Made by a program: the position numbers and the translations under genes. Of a stretch of 64,000 nt of DNA, positions 8,571 through 16,137 are shown one piece after another. Position 1 is the first letter of the stretch, and every line of letters begins with the position of its first letter. Origin of the DNA: CAZMYM01 sp964620325 (GTDB lineage Bacteria; Bipolaricaulota; Bipolaricaulia; UBA7950; UBA9294); assembly GCA_964620325.1 (NCBI GenBank), contig CAZUIM010000001.1:1-64000 (forward strand), read 5' to 3'. Below the pieces are notes generated by a model. It worked only from the letters and a program-made list of their open reading frames with translations. It did no database searches and was not told where the DNA came from.

Positions 8571-8736
8571 CTTCCGGCACTCTCGGTGGCGTCACGTGCC
8601 AACCCTCGTGTCACTCGGCGCCGGCATCGGTCTTGGGGTCGGTCTGATCTTCCAGGACGTGGCGTTCGGGATCGCTGTGGGCGCGGCGCTCGGGGCCGGT
8701 CTCGGCCTCCTGTTCGCCGTTCGGAATCCCCGCTAG
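8551..8736 (+). CDS. Small membrane protein, two predicted TM segments
   Basis: The 61-aa ORF begins inside the last codons of the HD-GYP gene (ATG at 8551, or 8557) in another frame, so it is probably translationally coupled. A short basic N-terminus (RKRSFRHSRWRH) is followed by two Gly/Ala-rich hydrophobic helices (VSLGAGIGLGVGLIF and GIAVGAALGAGLGLLFAV) and the basic end RNPR. Small proteins of this pattern are common in bacteria and archaea and have no assigned function. Confidence 0.7.
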   Translation: MTMRKRSFRHSRWRHVPTLVSLGAGIGLGVGLIFQDVAFGIAVGAALGAGLGLLFAVRNPR

Positions 8737-8753
8737 CGTCGTTCGAGAGAGAT

Positions 8754-8781
8754 GCGGCGAGACGGCTCGACGCCTCGCCGC
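8754..8781. terminator. Hairpin between convergent genes
   Basis: GCGGCGAG (8754-8761) and CTCGCCGC (8774-8781) form a perfect 8-base stem with a 12-base loop. It sits between the plus-strand gene ending at 8736 and the minus-strand gene ending at 8812, so it may serve both directions. No long T-tract is present. Confidence 0.6.
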
Positions 8782-8811
8782 AAACGTTGACTACTCCAAG
8801 TCCGTTGCGGA

Positions 8812-10131
8812 CTAGAGGCTGGGGAACTGCCGTTCGATCACCTTCGTCAGATTTGGCATGCCGATCTCTTGGAGTTCGTAGCGAACGCGAGTCGCCGGCA
8901 CGTTGAATGTGAGGAGCCGACCGAGATCGATCGGCGTTCCGATGACGACCGCCTCGCACTCGGTTCGATTGACCGTCTCCTGCAGATCGCGGATCTGACT
9001 CTCCCCGTAGCCCATTGCCGGGAGGAGGTGGCCGATCCTCGGGTACTTCCGGTACGTTTCGGCGATCGAATCGACGGCGTACGGACGAGGATCGATGATC
9101 TCCTCGGCGCCGAATCGGCGAGCGGCGATGACGCCGGCGCCGTACTCCATCTCTCCGTGTGTCAGCGTCGGTCCGTCCTCGATCACCAGGACGCGCTTGC
9201 CCCGGATGATCGACGGATCGTCGACCTGGATCGGGGACGCAGCTTCGATGATCGTCACGTGCGGGTTCAGCGTCAGGACGTTCTCGCGGACGAAATGAAC
9301 GTCATCGAGCGATGCGGTGTCGACCTTGTTGATCACGACCGTGTCGGCCATCCGCAGGTTGACGCCACTCGGGTAGTAGAGGAGTTCGTGGCCGGCGCGG
9401 TGCGGGTCGACGACGACGACGGAGAGGTCTGACTTGTAGAAGCTGAAGTCGTTGTTCCCACCGTCCCAGACGATGACGTCGGCCTCCCCCTCGGCTTGGC
9501 GGAGGATCTTCTCGTAGTCGACGCCGGCGTAGACGATCGTTCCGTTGTCGATGTGCGGCTCGTACTCCTCGCGCTCCTCGATCGTGCATTCGTGCGCGTC
9601 GAGGTCGTCGTACGAGGCGAACCGCTGGACCTGCTGCTTGACGAGATCGCCGTAGGGCATCGGGTGGCGGATGACGGCGATCGTCTTCCCCTTCGCCTTG
9701 AGGATTTCGCAAATCCGGCGCGTCGTCTGGCTCTTCCCCGATCCGGTCCGAACGGCGGTCACCGAGATGAGCGGCTTCTTGGGGACGACGGAGGTCGATG
9801 CGGGGCCGAGGAGCATGAAATCCGCCCCGGCGGCGTTGACGGTCGCCGAGCGCTCCATCACGTACTGGTTGGAGACGTCGCTGTACCCGAAGACGACGAT
9901 CTGGGCGTTCAGCTCGGCGATCAACTCTGAGAGGTCGCCCTCCGGATGGATCGGAATGCCGTTCGGATAGAGATGTCCGGCCAATTCAGGGGGATACGTC
10001 CGTCCTTCGATGTCGGGAATCTGAGTCGCCGTGAACGCGACGACCTCGTAGTCCTCTTGATCTCGGAAGTAGACGTTGAAGTTGTGGAAGTCGCGGCCGG
10101 CGGCTCCCATGATGATGACGCGCCTTCGCAT
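8812..10131 (-). CDS. Cyclic 2,3-diphosphoglycerate synthetase-like P-loop protein
   Basis: The protein of 439 aa matches the cDPG-synthetase/GTPase family by its start RVIIMGAAGRDFHNFNVYFRD, the stretch GVDYEKILRQAEGEADVIVWDGGNNDF, and a P-loop near residues 127-140 (VRTGSGKSQTTR). The archaeal enzyme makes the thermoprotectant cyclic 2,3-diphosphoglycerate from 2,3-DPG and ATP. Bacterial homologues are often only annotated as GTPases, so the reaction here is uncertain. Length is close to the ~460 aa archaeal enzyme. A good promoter lies just upstream (TATAAT on the minus strand) and a GGGGGAG ribosome site precedes the ATG. It is divergent from the phosphatidyltransferase gene. Confidence 0.8.
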   Translation of the reverse strand: MRRRVIIMGAAGRDFHNFNVYFRDQEDYEVVAFTATQIPDIEGRTYPPELAGHLYPNGIPIHPEGDLSELIAELNAQIVVFGYSDVSNQYVMERSATVNAAGADFMLLGPASTSVVPKKPLISVTAVRTGSGKSQTTRRICEILKAKGKTIAVIRHPMPYGDLVKQQVQRFASYDDLDAHECTIEEREEYEPHIDNGTIVYAGVDYEKILRQAEGEADVIVWDGGNNDFSFYKSDLSVVVVDPHRAGHELLYYPSGVNLRMADTVVINKVDTASLDDVHFVRENVLTLNPHVTIIEAASPIQVDDPSIIRGKRVLVIEDGPTLTHGEMEYGAGVIAARRFGAEEIIDPRPYAVDSIAETYRKYPRIGHLLPAMGYGESQIRDLQETVNRTECEAVVIGTPIDLGRLLTFNVPATRVRYELQEIGMPNLTKVIERQFPSL

Positions 10132-10162
10132 GTTCAGCTCCCCCTTTCGTCTCGCGCGGCGG

Positions 10163-10191
10163 ATTATACGCTAGGGTCGCTGGAGCGTCCA
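10163..10191 (-). promoter_or_regulatory. Sigma70-like promoter of cDPG-synthetase-like gene
   Basis: On the minus strand a perfect TATAAT (10168-10163) stands 17 bases downstream of TGGACG (10191-10186). Transcription would start near 10155 and give a ~24-base leader with a strong GGGGGAG before the ATG at 10131. Confidence 0.6.
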
Positions 10192-10199
10192 CGAGCCGG

Positions 10200-10228
10200 T
10201 TGTGTTGGGCATCGTGGCGACATATGAT
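10200..10228 (+). promoter_or_regulatory. Promoter giving a leaderless pgsA-like mRNA
   Basis: TTGTGT (10200-10205), a 17-base spacer and TATGAT (10223-10228) match sigma70 promoters. The predicted start of transcription, 6-7 bases downstream, coincides with the ATG at 10235. No Shine-Dalgarno sequence is present there, so the message is probably leaderless. Confidence 0.55.
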
Positions 10229-10234
10229 CTTCTC

Positions 10235-10847
10235 ATGTCTCTGGCCAATGCGATTACGGTGATGCGCGGGCTGATGATCGCCCCGGTCGTGATTCTGCTC
10301 GTGTCCGGGAACCGTTGGGCGGCGTGGTGGCTGTTCGGCTTGGCTTGCGCGACCGATCTGATCGACGGATTCGTCGCTCGAACGCGGAACGAGGTGACGC
10401 AGCTCGGCAAGGTCCTCGATCCGATCGCCGACAAGGCGCTCTACGTCTCGGTGTTGTGCACCCTGTTCGTTCTCGGGGAGATTCCGGCGTGGGCGTTCGC
10501 TCTCTTCCTCGTTCCCCAAATTGGAATCGGCGTCGGCGCTGTCGTCTTGCGAATGCGGAAGCGGACCGTTCAGCAAGCGAGGTTGCCGGGGAAGGCGGCC
10601 TCCGCGCTCTCGTTTGTCGCGATCGCGTTTCTGTTGGTGAGATGGCCGGCCGGGATCGAGCTCTTCTACGCCGCGACCGGGCTGACGTACCTTGCAGGAA
10701 TCGACTACNNNNNNNNNNNNNNNNNNNNNNNNNNNNNNNNNNNNNNNNNNNNNNNNNNNNNNNNNNNNNNNNNNNNNNNNNNNNNNNNNNNNNNNNNNNN
10801 NNNNNNNNGCGATCAGCGGCGCCAAGCTTCGCACCGACAATGGCTGA
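10235..10847 (+). CDS. pgsA: CDP-alcohol phosphatidyltransferase (PgsA-like), interrupted by gap
   Basis: The family motif D-x2-DG-x2-AR-x8-G-x3-D-x3-D is complete at about residues 39-67 (DLIDGFVAR, then GKVLDPIAD). Several hydrophobic helices follow, so it is an integral-membrane enzyme, probably phosphatidylglycerophosphate synthase. The 158 codons before the gap end exactly at a codon boundary (GIDY). The bases after the gap resume at a codon boundary and read AISGAKLRTDNG and stop at 10847, giving a normal ~170-aa protein if the N run adds nothing. The C-terminal codons are part of a ~100-base tandem repeat, which probably caused the assembly break. The start is the ATG at 10235, without a ribosome site but directly at a predicted transcription start. 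Confidence 0.85.
10709..10808. other. Scaffold gap of 100 N
   Basis: Exactly 100 undetermined bases, the conventional size for a gap of unknown length. The gap lies at the junction of the phosphatidyltransferase gene and a tandem repeat, so repeat copies may be collapsed or missing here. Confidence 0.98.
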
Positions 10848-11037
10848 TCACGATTCGACGTCGCGAGGTGCGAGGCCTGCTCCTCCAGGAGCAGGCGGCA
10901 TCGACTACGCGATCAGCGGCGCCAAGCTTCGCACCGACAATGGCTGATCACGATTCGACGTCGAGGTGCGAGACCTGCTCCTCCAGGAGCAGGCGGCATC
11001 GACTACGCGATCAGCGGTGCCAGACTTCGCACCGAGG
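10809..11037 (+). repeat. Tandem repeat, period 98-100, two full copies plus a decayed third
   Basis: Copy 1 runs 10809-10908, copy 2 10909-11006 (two bases shorter), and a diverged partial copy starts at 11007. Each full unit contains the last 13 codons and stop of the phosphatidyltransferase gene, a short spacer, a hairpin, and the preceding codons GIDY of the next unit. The first two copies are almost identical; the third has several changes and lacks the stop. It looks like a recent duplication of the gene's 3' end with its terminator. No spacers of CRISPR type are present. Confidence 0.9.
10876..10895 (+). terminator. Hairpin in repeat unit, likely pgsA terminator
   Basis: CCTGCTCCT and AGGAGCAGG form a perfect stem with a two-base loop (or eight pairs with four). 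An identical hairpin occurs in the second repeat unit at 10974-10993. It follows the predicted stop of the phosphatidyltransferase by about 28 bases. No T-tract follows. Confidence 0.5.
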
Positions 11038-11093
11038 GCGGTGCTCCCCCGGAGCGGATCAACGCGGGTCGATCGCTGTTGGAGAGTCTCGAC

Positions 11094-12107
11094 CTACGAA
11101 GCGTCGGGGATCTTTCGCCATGGGATGCTCCGGTACTCGTAGGGTGGGAAGACGTCCGGTGGGGGGGCTTCGAATCGGAGGACCTCTTCGGTTTCTGGAT
11201 GGCGGATCACGAGGCGCCAGGCATGCAGCAGGAGGCGAGAGCACTTCTCAACGCGCGCCGATCGCCGTTGGGCGAGACGTGTTGGGTCACTTGCTTCTCT
11301 CGAGCCCGGATCGAACGGCGAAGCGGAGCGCCGATCTCTCGGACCGCCGGGTCCGTAGATCTCGTCGCCGACGATCGGGTGCCCGATGTAGAGAAGGTGG
11401 GTGCGGATCTGATGTGTTCGCCCGGTGTGCGGACGGACGTGGAGGAGGGTCCGATCGTCGTTGCGTGCTAGGACGTCGAACTCGGTCACCGACGGGCGGC
11501 CGCGGGGATCGACGGCCATCCGACTCGGCCGCGTCGGATCCCGACCGATCGGCGCGTCGATCGTTCCGGTCTCCTCTTCGATGCGTCCTTCGACGACCGC
11601 GAGATAGGACTTGGCGGTGGTCCGATCGGCAAACTGCGCCTGGAGGGACGCGAGCGCGGAGGCCGTCTTCGCCACGACGATGACGCCGCTCGTCCCCTTG
11701 TCGAGGCGATGGACGATCCCCGGTCGCGTCGCTTCGTCGCTCTCCGGGAGATCCCGGGAGGCGAGGAGTCCTTCGACGAGCGTCGTCTCTTCCGTCCCGG
11801 CTCCCGGATGAACGACGAGTCCGGCCGGCTTGTCGATGGCGATCAGGCTGTCGTCCTCGAACAGGATTGACAGCGGGATCCACGTCGGCGTGAGCGGAGC
11901 CGGCTCGGTGTGATGCCAGACGATGGACTCTCCCGGATGCAGGCGATGAGCCGTCCGACGGACGACGTCGCCGGAGATCCGAACCAGCCCATCGCGGATC
12001 TCGCGCTGGATCGCGCTGCGCGAGATGTCGGGGCGAAAGCGGGCGAGGAAGCGATCGAGTCGCTCCCCGTCGGATCCCTCGCTGACTGTGGTCTCGATCC
12101 GTTCCAT
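11094..12107 (-). CDS. rluD: RluD-type 23S rRNA pseudouridine synthase
   Basis: The 337-aa protein has an N-terminal S4 RNA-binding domain (residues ~10-75, ERLDRFLARF, ISRSAIQREIRDG). The RluA/RluD catalytic domain contains the active-site Asp in GIVHRLDKGTSGV (~131-143) and HTGRTHQIRTHLLYIGHPIVGDEIYG later. It isomerises uridine to pseudouridine in large-subunit rRNA. Between ~255 and 300 there is an extra basic, low-complexity stretch before the final LLLHAWRL motif. The gene diverges from nusA, with a shared palindromic promoter region between them. Confidence 0.93.
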   Translation of the reverse strand: MERIETTVSEGSDGERLDRFLARFRPDISRSAIQREIRDGLVRISGDVVRRTAHRLHPGESIVWHHTEPAPLTPTWIPLSILFEDDSLIAIDKPAGLVVHPGAGTEETTLVEGLLASRDLPESDEATRPGIVHRLDKGTSGVIVVAKTASALASLQAQFADRTTAKSYLAVVEGRIEEETGTIDAPIGRDPTRPSRMAVDPRGRPSVTEFDVLARNDDRTLLHVRPHTGRTHQIRTHLLYIGHPIVGDEIYGPGGPRDRRSASPFDPGSREASDPTRLAQRRSARVEKCSRLLLHAWRLVIRHPETEEVLRFEAPPPDVFPPYEYRSIPWRKIPDAS

Positions 12108-12134
12108 CGGGCACCCTTCTCAGGTCCGGCGAGT

Positions 12135-12163
12135 TTGTCGCAACGCCGAACCACACGTATAAT
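12135..12163 (+). promoter_or_regulatory. Sigma70-like promoter of nusA
   Basis: TTGTCG (12135-12140), a 17-base spacer and a perfect TATAAT (12158-12163). The -10 lies in an imperfect palindrome (AACCAC, one extra base, CGTAT / ATACGTGGTT). On the minus strand the palindrome also gives TATTAT with TTCCAG 17 bases upstream, a plausible promoter for the divergent rluD gene. Transcription towards nusA would start near 12170, leaving a ~155-base leader. Confidence 0.65.
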
Positions 12164-12171
12164 ACGTGGTT

Positions 12172-12201
12172 CCTGGAAGGACTGGAAGGACTGGAAGGAA
12201 G
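12172..12201 (+). repeat. Short tandem repeat CTGGAAGGA x3
   Basis: Three tandem 9-base units of CTGGAAGGA-type sequence lie in the nusA leader just downstream of the predicted transcription start. The repeat may be slippage-prone. No function is assigned. Confidence 0.7.
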
Positions 12202-12324
12202 AGAATGTGGGGGTCGCCGAGTGTGGCGGCCGCTGTTGTTTAGAGGGACGTGACGGGAGGAAAGGGTAGCGGGCGCACGTCATCGAGGGGAGAGCGCAAT
12301 TCCCGCGTCCGCGGGATCTCAATC

Positions 12325-13260
12325 ATGAATATCGAATTCATCGAAGCCCTGGAAGAGATGGCGAAGGAGAAGGGCATCCCACGGGATGATCTGTACGACG
12401 CGATCCGCAAGGGGTTGGCCGTCGCCTACCAGGAAGAGCGAGAGACCGAAGAGGACGTCGAGGTCGAGATCGATGAGCACTCCGGGGATATCACGATCAA
12501 CGGAGAGCGGATCGAGCTCTCGAGGTTCGGACGCATCGCCACGAAGAAGGCGGAGGAGACGATCCGCCAGGAGATCGTTCAACGACGACGCGAGATCATC
12601 TACAACCTGTATGTCGGGCGCGTGGGCGAGATCATCAGCGGGTCGATTCATCGGTTCGAGGGGAAGGACGTGTGGGTTAACCTCGGAGAGGCGGAAGCGA
12701 TCCTGCCGGAGTCGGAGCGGATTCCCGGCGAGCGATACCACGCGGGGCAACGACTTCGTTCGTACCTGGTCAGCGTCGAGGAGACGCAGGGGGATCCGAG
12801 GATCACCCTCTCGCGGGCTGCACCCGAGTTTGTCGAGCAGCTGATGCGGCTGGAGGTTCCGGAGATCGAGGATGGCACCTTGGTGATCCGGAGGATTGCG
12901 CGGGAGGCGGGGCGCCGCTCGAAGGTCGCGGTCGAGTCCCTCGACCGGAACGTCGATCCGATCGGCACCTGCGTCGGCGCCGGCGGCTCGCGCGTTCGAG
13001 TGGTCACGCGGGAGCTCTCCGGCGAGAAGATCGATCTGGTGCGGTGGAGCGAGGACATCACCCAGCTGCTGAAGAACGGACTCGAACCGGCGTCGGTCAT
13101 CTCGGTCGAATTCGACGAAGAGGAACGGTCGGCCAAGGTCCTCGTTCCGGACGACGAGCTTTCCCTGGCGATCGGCAAAGGGGGACAGAACGTTCGCCTG
13201 ACGGCGAAGCTGATCGGCTACGACATCGAGGTGAGCAGCCCCGCCGAGGCCGGAGCCTAG
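12325..13260 (+). CDS. nusA: Transcription termination/antitermination factor NusA
   Basis: The 311-aa protein begins at ATG 12325 with the typical NusA N-terminal domain (NIEFIEALEEMAKEKGI, then AIRKGLAVAYQ). An S1 domain follows from about residue 98 (VGEIISGSIHRFEGKDVWVNLG). Two KH domains carry GTCVGAGGSRVRVV near 214-227 and LAIGKGGQNVRLTAKL near 282-297. It binds RNA polymerase and nascent RNA to control pausing and termination. There is no C-terminal acidic repeat, as in many non-proteobacterial NusA proteins. The usual neighbours RimP, YlxR and InfB are absent here. The ribosome site is weak. Confidence 0.97.
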   Translation: MNIEFIEALEEMAKEKGIPRDDLYDAIRKGLAVAYQEERETEEDVEVEIDEHSGDITINGERIELSRFGRIATKKAEETIRQEIVQRRREIIYNLYVGRVGEIISGSIHRFEGKDVWVNLGEAEAILPESERIPGERYHAGQRLRSYLVSVEETQGDPRITLSRAAPEFVEQLMRLEVPEIEDGTLVIRRIAREAGRRSKVAVESLDRNVDPIGTCVGAGGSRVRVVTRELSGEKIDLVRWSEDITQLLKNGLEPASVISVEFDEEERSAKVLVPDDELSLAIGKGGQNVRLTAKLIGYDIEVSSPAEAGA

Positions 13261-13273
13261 GCTTGCGCGTCCC

Positions 13274-16096
13274 TTGAGCGACATGTCATTGAGAGAGCGG
13301 CTACTGCGTGGTGCGTTCCGAGTCGGACGGTACTACGCGTGGTGGGTCGTTATCGTCTTTCTGCTCCTCACGGGGCTCGGCGTCTACTACGTCCGCGACA
13401 TTCCGCTTCGAAGCTCGCTGTTCGACTTGCTTCCGACGGACGATCCGATCATCGACGAGTATCGGGAGAACGAGCAGTACTCGGCTCGCAGTGACGAGAT
13501 CGGGATTCTGATCACGCTGGTCGACCCCGAGGGCGTCGACGCGGCGGAGCGGGAGGTACTCCTCCTCAGCGCGGCCGAGTCGATGACGGCCAGCTTGCAT
13601 GAAGAGCCGGAGATCGTCGATGCGCGATACCTGCATGAGATCTCGCCGGCGATTCCCGACCAGTACCTGCAGTTGTTCGAACTTGATGCAGCCGAGCTCG
13701 TTCGGATCGAGGAGAGCGTCGAGCTGGCCCGGTCGGCGATCGTCGGCGGGGAGGATCTCGCGTCGCTTCCGGCGGACACGACGCTCGGGTCCGCCTATCG
13801 TTCGATCAGTCAGGGATTCAACGAGGCTCTCTACCGCGGCGACTTCACCGCCGTGATCGGATCCGGCAGATTCGAGGATCTCCGCGCCCAACTCGAGTCG
13901 GTCAAGTCCCTCAATCTCGGGGCGATGGCGGCGATCGACGGTCTTCCCGGACTCGGCGAAGTGACCTCGGCGGTGGAGGAGCTCTCGGGGATCTTCACTC
14001 CGTCGACGGACGATGCTTCGCGGGAGCCGACGGCCTTCTTCTCGAAGGACAAGGCGAGTCTCGTTCTTCAAGCGACGGCTCGTTATCCGTCGGAGCGGGG
14101 TGTCGACTACTCCGAGCGGGTGACTGAAGCGGTCGAACGGGCGATCGAGAGGGCCGATCCGGAGGCGCTCGGCGTTCGGGTCGGTGTCACGGGGATGTAT
14201 CAATACAACGCGGCGACGAACGCCGTCGTCAACGCCGACATGCTCCGAACGACGATCATCTCTTCAATCGGCGTCTTCCTCATCTTCCTCCTCGCCTTCG
14301 GCTCGGTCTTCTACAGCATCGTGGCGGTCGTTCCGCTTCTGATTAGTGTCGCGCTGACGATGGCGTGGGCGAAGGCATGTGTCGGCGGGTTCAACCTGGT
14401 GACGACCTTCCTCCCGGCCCTCGTCCTCGGGCTCGGCATCGATTACGCGATTCACCTGATCTCACGATATGCAGAAGAGCGGAACCGTGGGAGATCCCTG
14501 AATCGGGCCCTGTACGCCGCCGTCCTGCACAAGGGGACGGCCTCGTTCGGCGCGGCGACGACGACGTCGTTCGTCTTCCTCGGGCTTCTGACTGCGCGCT
14601 CGCGGGGCCTGTTCGAGATGGGGGCGATCACGAGTGTCGGGGTGATGATCTCCTTCCTGGTCACGTTGCTCCTACTCCCGGCGCTGATCACGCTGACGCA
14701 CTATGTGTTCAGGGTACATCTCAAGGAGACGGTCGCCGGGTACGTGACGCGGACGGCCGGTCTGTTCCGCTTCATCACCGGGAGGGGACGGGCGATCTTC
14801 GTGATCATCGTGGTTCTGACGTTCTTCGTCACGTTCCAGGCGGCGCGAACGTCGTTCGTCTTCTCGAGCAACGACCTCGTCCCGCACGTTGAGTCTCAGG
14901 ACGTCATGGAACAGATCCTCGCCGACTTCGAGATGAATCCGAGCGGAATGGGAAGCTACTTCACGTTCTACGCGTCGACGGAAGTGGAGCTGCGGGAAGT
15001 CGTCTCCAATCTCTCCGAGCACGAACTAGTCGACGCGGTCGAATCGGCCGCGAGCATTCTTCCGGTCGATCTGACTGACCAGCAACAGAAGCTTCAAGCG
15101 ATCGACATCGCCGCCTACGTCGACCAGCTGCGCCTCCTCGAAGCATCGCTCGGAGAACGTCCGGTGGTGCTGACGGAGATTCGCGGCCTGCTGGCGCAGT
15201 TCGCCCTACTGCAGTACGGGGCTTCGATGAACGGGCTCGTCGACCTCGCCCTCACCAGCCACGAGATCCTCGAGCAGCTTCGCGGGGTTCAGCTGCGCCT
15301 CGACAATCTCGAGGTGGATGAGGCGAAAGAGAGCGTCGCATCACTGCGGGTGGCACTCGAGAGACTCAACGTGAACCTTCAGGATGTTCGCGAGCTCCCC
15401 CCGGTGGAGACGCTCCTCCGGGACATCTTGCAGGCGTATCCGGAAGGGATTCGCTCGCAGTACCTGACGCAGGAAGGCGACTTCATCATCCAGGCCCGGG
15501 TTGATCGATCCATCTACGACGGAGGGAATCTCGCGGCATTCAATCAGTTCGCCGCGTCGTTCTCCGACGACTTCTTCGGGATGCCACTGGTCGCGCAACG
15601 GCTCGAGGAGTACATGAAGCGAGACTTCTTCCTTTCGACAGCTCTCGCGGTCGTGCTGATCCTGATCGTCCTTCGGGGGAGCCTGCGCGGGTGGATCCGG
15701 GCGCTGCTCGCCGCGTCCCCCCTCATTCTCGGGTACATCTGGATGCTCGGTGGGATGAGATTGTTCTCGATCGATTTCAACTTCCTCTCGATCACGATTT
15801 CGCCGCTTCTGATCGGGATCGGGGTCGACAACGGGATTCACATCCTCCATCGTACGATCGAGGAGCGCGCGATCGACCCGGAGGGGGCGATCGAACGTGG
15901 CGCGAGCACGACGGCGGTCGCCGTCGTCGTCACCTCGTTGACAACGATGCTCGTCTTCGGAAGCCTCCTGGTCGCGCGGACGCCGGGACTGAGAATGCTG
16001 GGCATCTCGGCGCTCCTCGGCATCGGGTTTTCCCTCATGTTCAGCCTCCTGTTCTTGCCGGCGGCACTCCATGTCGAGGGCGGGAGACGGGTATAA
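13274..16096 (+). CDS. RND-superfamily (MMPL) membrane transporter
   Basis: This 940-aa protein has the two-fold RND architecture: TM1 at ~20-43, a large periplasmic loop, a TM bundle at ~320-480, a second large loop and a second TM bundle at ~795-935. The proton-relay type motifs are visible in both halves (GLGIDYAIH near 386-394 and GIGVDNGIHIL near 848-857). MMPL/HpnN-like proteins move lipids or hydrophobic compounds across or between membranes; the substrate is unknown. No membrane-fusion or TolC partner is adjacent. Start codons TTG 13274 and ATG 13283 are both possible. The stop overlaps the TATAAT preceding the RNase Y gene. Confidence 0.9.
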   Translation: MSDMSLRERLLRGAFRVGRYYAWWVVIVFLLLTGLGVYYVRDIPLRSSLFDLLPTDDPIIDEYRENEQYSARSDEIGILITLVDPEGVDAAEREVLLLSAAESMTASLHEEPEIVDARYLHEISPAIPDQYLQLFELDAAELVRIEESVELARSAIVGGEDLASLPADTTLGSAYRSISQGFNEALYRGDFTAVIGSGRFEDLRAQLESVKSLNLGAMAAIDGLPGLGEVTSAVEELSGIFTPSTDDASREPTAFFSKDKASLVLQATARYPSERGVDYSERVTEAVERAIERADPEALGVRVGVTGMYQYNAATNAVVNADMLRTTIISSIGVFLIFLLAFGSVFYSIVAVVPLLISVALTMAWAKACVGGFNLVTTFLPALVLGLGIDYAIHLISRYAEERNRGRSLNRALYAAVLHKGTASFGAATTTSFVFLGLLTARSRGLFEMGAITSVGVMISFLVTLLLLPALITLTHYVFRVHLKETVAGYVTRTAGLFRFITGRGRAIFVIIVVLTFFVTFQAARTSFVFSSNDLVPHVESQDVMEQILADFEMNPSGMGSYFTFYASTEVELREVVSNLSEHELVDAVESAASILPVDLTDQQQKLQAIDIAAYVDQLRLLEASLGERPVVLTEIRGLLAQFALLQYGASMNGLVDLALTSHEILEQLRGVQLRLDNLEVDEAKESVASLRVALERLNVNLQDVRELPPVETLLRDILQAYPEGIRSQYLTQEGDFIIQARVDRSIYDGGNLAAFNQFAASFSDDFFGMPLVAQRLEEYMKRDFFLSTALAVVLILIVLRGSLRGWIRALLAASPLILGYIWMLGGMRLFSIDFNFLSITISPLLIGIGVDNGIHILHRTIEERAIDPEGAIERGASTTAVAVVVTSLTTMLVFGSLLVARTPGLRMLGISALLGIGFSLMFSLLFLPAALHVEGGRRV

Positions 16097-16097
16097 T
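16092..16097 (+). promoter_or_regulatory. Possible -10 element before RNase Y
   Basis: A perfect TATAAT overlaps the stop codon of the MMPL gene, 41 bases before the RNase Y start. I could not find a good -35 at 16-18 bases, so this is a weak call. Confidence 0.3.
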
Positions 16098-16137
16098 GCG
16101 GAAACTGCATGGAGAAGATGAAGGGAAGTGAGCTAGC

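Noticed and set aside
10809..11037. CRISPR array
   Set aside because: Units are contiguous ~100-base tandem copies of coding 3' end plus hairpin, without unique spacers.
11079..11471. 130-codon plus-strand frame continuing from the third repeat copy
   Set aside because: It lies antisense in the rluD coding region and has no recognisable features; only its link to the repeat is of interest.
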